The notes below the pieces were generated by a model. That model was not told the DNA's origin. It worked only from the letters and a program-made list of their open reading frames with translations, and did not search any database. 64,000 nucleotides of DNA from contig NZ_MCGV01000001.1 in assembly GCF_001705235.1 (NCBI RefSeq), forward strand, positions 3,662,181 to 3,726,180, read 5' to 3'. This document shows positions 61,610 to 64,000 of this stretch, one piece after another; position 1 is the stretch's first letter, and each line of letters begins with the position of its first letter. Source of the DNA: Clostridium pasteurianum. GTDB lineage: Bacteria; Bacillota; Clostridia; Clostridiales; Clostridiaceae. The position numbers and the translations under genes were made by a program.

Positions 61610-61669
61610 ATGAAGGTTAATATGTCAGATATAAAAGATAATGATTATAATATGCTTTCTGTAAATTGA
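61610..61669 (+). pseudogene. Truncated copy of the lipase gene's 5' end
   Basis: GGAGG, then an ATG opening a 19-codon frame: MKVNMSDIKDNDYNMLSVN-stop. It matches the first 17 residues of the lipase at 62542 (MNTNINDIKDNDYNMLSIL), at the DNA level as well (ATAAAAGATAATGATTATAA). It shows that the duplicated unit was once lipoprotein plus lipase and that one lipase copy was lost. Confidence 0.75.
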
Positions 61670-61741
61670 GATTAATCTATAAAAAATAAAATCTTATAAA
61701 TTAATCTGAGTTTATTGTTTAAACGTGAAAGGGGCAAAACA

Positions 61742-62530
61742 ATGAAAAAGCGAAGGATAATCAGCATAATATTAGTTTTATCAATGATGATAGGAGTGAG
61801 CGGATGTATGTCAAAAGATAAAAATTCAGATCCCCGTTATACAGGCGAAGAAGGAAAAATGGTTGAATATGCAGAGAGAAAATACGGACAGAAGTTTGTA
61901 GCTGAAAGTTATGACGGTGGTGGAGCATATAAAAATATACAGTTTCCAAATACAATAATGTATCCAAAGGGAGATTTGTCAAAGCAGTTTATGGTAGTAA
62001 AAATGAAAAATCAATATAAGGATGGATATGCATTTAGGTTAGTTGAGCCTATGGTTGATCAAAGAATAAAAAATATTGTGGGAAATGAGTTCCCGGACTT
62101 TAAATATGCAACTGTTATCACAACAAATGCTAATCCGGAATATGCAGAAGGAAATTATACAAAAAAAATTGATTATAATGATTTTATTAAAAAAGAAGGA
62201 GTGTATGGTGCGTATATAGAAATTAACGCATTTGTGAATTGTGGAAATGTATTTGACAAAGACAAAGAAGCACAAGAAATGTTATCGTTTATGAAAAGAA
62301 TAGTTGATGGCAAAATAGTGGGTAGTAAAATTGCTATAGTAGGTGAATTTACATTTTTAGACAATAAAAATTTTAATAGAGTTGATGCTAATAAACTTAA
62401 GGTAGTAAGTGATGGTAAAAAATTAAAAAAGGAATATGATGTCAAAATGTTTGCTCATTTGATGTTAGAAGATGGGCAGAAATATAATGTAACAATTGAA
62501 GATGCTAAAAACGATTTTTATAGTGATTAG
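61742..62530 (+). CDS. Lipoprotein paralogue 4
   Basis: Protein of 262 aa with lipobox GVSGC. Nearly identical to paralogue 3 in the first 110 residues (MVEYAERKYGQKFVAESYDG), then increasingly different (GAYIEINAFVNCGNVFDKDK), as if under diversifying selection or recombination. The start at 61742 follows AAAGGGGC. It lies 11 bp upstream of the lipase start and is the best candidate as cognate immunity protein. Confidence 0.75.
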   Translation: MKKRRIISIILVLSMMIGVSGCMSKDKNSDPRYTGEEGKMVEYAERKYGQKFVAESYDGGGAYKNIQFPNTIMYPKGDLSKQFMVVKMKNQYKDGYAFRLVEPMVDQRIKNIVGNEFPDFKYATVITTNANPEYAEGNYTKKIDYNDFIKKEGVYGAYIEINAFVNCGNVFDKDKEAQEMLSFMKRIVDGKIVGSKIAIVGEFTFLDNKNFNRVDANKLKVVSDGKKLKKEYDVKMFAHLMLEDGQKYNVTIEDAKNDFYSD

Positions 62531-62541
62531 TGGAGGATATT

Positions 62542-64000
62542 ATGAATACTAATATAAATGATATAAAAGATAATGATTATAATATGCTATCTATATTAGC
62601 ATATGCGGATTTACCAAATTCTCTTAAGAATAAAAGAGGCTTAGGGGTGGAAAACTATACTATTAGGGATATGGCAAATTATTATCTTAGTGATAATCCT
62701 GAAAGTGTAAAGCAATTTAATACGTTAAGTGGTAGATGCAATATGACAAAAACTGAATGGAGGAATACTTTTCAGGCAATAAAGAATACACCTAAGTTAA
62801 GTAGCTTAAAAGTAACAGGGTATACCAATCAGGATTCTACAAGCTATAATAATTTACATCCCACAGAAAATGGACTAGTAGCATATTGTTTTGAAACAAG
62901 TGATCATAAAGCAATAATAGATTATAGAGGAAGTGAAACTAGAGCGGGTGCTGGTGGAGAGGACTGGTATGATAATTTTAAGCTTGCCTGTGAAGATTAT
63001 ACTCCTCAACAGAAGGCTGCGGTAGATTTTTTAAAGGATATGAAAAGCAAATATGGCTACAGTGAATTTGCTACGACAGGACACTCAAAGGGTGCTAATG
63101 ATGCACAGTGTGTGGCAGTAAAGGCTGGTTCTGATGTAGTAAAAAGTGTTACTTTCGATGCTCCAGGGTTTAATTTCGGTTTTATTAAAGAAAATTCAGA
63201 TGGAATAGCAGGAGCTAAGGATAAAATAACTTCATATATGGGCTATAAGGACTTCGTTTCGGCTATATTAAATAATATAGCAGGGCATGTTAAAGTTGTA
63301 GAAACTAATGGAGTAAAAAGCTTTGGTGATAACCATAAGGATAATATATTTTTTAAATTAATATTTAATAAAAATAAAGATGCTGTAGGCTATGAGGATT
63401 TTGGTTCTTATGGAAATATTAAAAATAAGGATTATGCATTTTCTGAATTAGGTCTTTTAACAAATCTTTTGTCCAAGCAGGAAAGTGAAAAAGACATTCT
63501 AAATTTTGCCGGTGGTTTGTACAATATTGGACTAAAGGGTGAAGGAATGGGCACAAGAGAAAGCCTTATTGACCTTTTAACCGATAAGAACTTCACAGGA
63601 TCTACCTTTGTTACGTTGGGAAATTTGCAGGTCGATAAGGATATTGTTGCAGGAGACTATATATTAAAGACCATTAAATCTAATGATAAACTTTCAGTTA
63701 AGGTTCTTAAAATAGGTGGAACAGTAGTAGCAGATAAAGTTGCTACGCCTGTAATTGCTATTGCACAATCTGTAGATAGTGATTTGGATATGGCAAATGG
63801 TATCGTTGCAGTATCTAAGAAAACTTTTGAAAAAGTAAAAGAAGCTGCTTCAGAAATTAAGAATGATGTAGAGTACTTTAAGTTAGAATTTGAGAAGGGA
63901 GAAGGATGGGTCAAACGTGAAGTAGAAGAGGCAGAAGGTTACGTTGAAGATAAGAAGGAAGATGCAGAAGCATTTGTATCAGATATAGTCGACGTAGGTA
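62542..64000 (+). CDS. DUF2974/Mbeg1-like lipase, probable type VII toxin (partial at window end)
   Basis: Open frame of at least 486 codons with no stop before the window ends. GGAGG lies 6 bp before the ATG. The N-terminal part is an alpha/beta hydrolase: AIIDYRGSETRAGAGGEDWY (oxyanion side), the nucleophile elbow TTGHSKGAN (G180-H-S182-K-G184), TFDAPGF (Asp about 206) and SFGDNHKDN (His about 265). From about residue 380 it is helical and charged (SKKTFEKVKEAASEIKNDVE, then many Glu/Lys), possibly a secretion or delivery domain at the C-terminal end as in TslA. No signal peptide is seen. The preceding lipoproteins may protect the producer. Confidence 0.82.
   Translation, partial: MNTNINDIKDNDYNMLSILAYADLPNSLKNKRGLGVENYTIRDMANYYLSDNPESVKQFNTLSGRCNMTKTEWRNTFQAIKNTPKLSSLKVTGYTNQDSTSYNNLHPTENGLVAYCFETSDHKAIIDYRGSETRAGAGGEDWYDNFKLACEDYTPQQKAAVDFLKDMKSKYGYSEFATTGHSKGANDAQCVAVKAGSDVVKSVTFDAPGFNFGFIKENSDGIAGAKDKITSYMGYKDFVSAILNNIAGHVKVVETNGVKSFGDNHKDNIFFKLIFNKNKDAVGYEDFGSYGNIKNKDYAFSELGLLTNLLSKQESEKDILNFAGGLYNIGLKGEGMGTRESLIDLLTDKNFTGSTFVTLGNLQVDKDIVAGDYILKTIKSNDKLSVKVLKIGGTVVADKVATPVIAIAQSVDSDLDMANGIVAVSKKTFEKVKEAASEIKNDVEYFKLEFEKGEGWVKREVEEAEGYVEDKKEDAEAFVSDIVDVG

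Noticed and set aside
63657-63914. Minus-strand frame opposite the lipase C-terminal region
   Set aside because: It is antisense to the open lipase frame and has no start signals or family features.

Overview
The window is A+T-rich with strong GGAGG-type ribosome binding sites, some TTG/GTG starts and strictly anaerobic enzymes (single-chain pyruvate:ferredoxin oxidoreductase, a CooS-type carbon monoxide dehydrogenase homologue), plus a DUF3787 spore-surface protein. It is a Clostridium chromosome. The neighbouring PFOR and CooS-like genes, the neutral protease and the pectinesterase recall Clostridium acetobutylicum, but that is from memory and not verified. I saw no rRNA, tRNA, CRISPR array or transposase gene.

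Layout. 1-9.8 kb: a GtrII-like membrane protein, a GT4 glycosyltransferase, two GNAT acetyltransferases flanking a MerR-methyltransferase fusion, a degenerate MreB-like protein, a DUF1848 protein and a chemoreceptor. 10-15.5 kb: an M4 neutral protease, an S41-like lipoprotein and a second M4 gene reduced to its propeptide, separated by 1.3 kb of repeats. 15.7-25.1 kb: a MerR regulator and two operons behind matching 19-bp-spacer promoters. They encode two Cys/Met-family PLP enzymes, a class III aminotransferase, a QueG-like Fe-S protein, a Sel1-repeat protein, a polar amino acid ABC transporter and RidA, and look like one amino acid uptake and breakdown regulon. 25.3-32.3 kb: a TetR-controlled MMPL exporter, a YqeK-type HD hydrolase, an AEC transporter, a pair of half-size EamA proteins and a small spore protein. 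32.4-39 kb: PFOR, a CooS homologue lacking some metal ligands, a bis-histidine membrane cytochrome-like protein and a decayed cooS copy. 39.2-43.7 kb: an AraC regulator, an SDR dehydrogenase, an RpiB-family isomerase and a secreted pectinesterase with a cre-like site, together a pectin/uronate module. 44-56 kb: mixed genes including carbonic anhydrase, a split FIST/chemoreceptor pair, a CPBP protease, a NlpC/P60-like hydrolase, a TetR/zinc-ribbon regulon and a HEPN-like/CBS protein. 57.6-64 kb: an FHA protein, four tandem lipoprotein paralogues and a lipase that runs off the window, resembling a type VII secretion lipase/immunity locus.

A family of long modular palindromes (about 190-280 bp) recurs at ten or more places, nearly always at the 3' end of a gene. 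In five genes the stop codon lies inside the element's terminal repeat. Outer arms and inner cores are mixed between copies, and two loci carry partial tandem arrays.

The observations I consider most worth following up are these palindromes, the lipase/lipoprotein locus, the paired MerR and paired TetR promoters, and the CooS homologue with altered active-site motifs.
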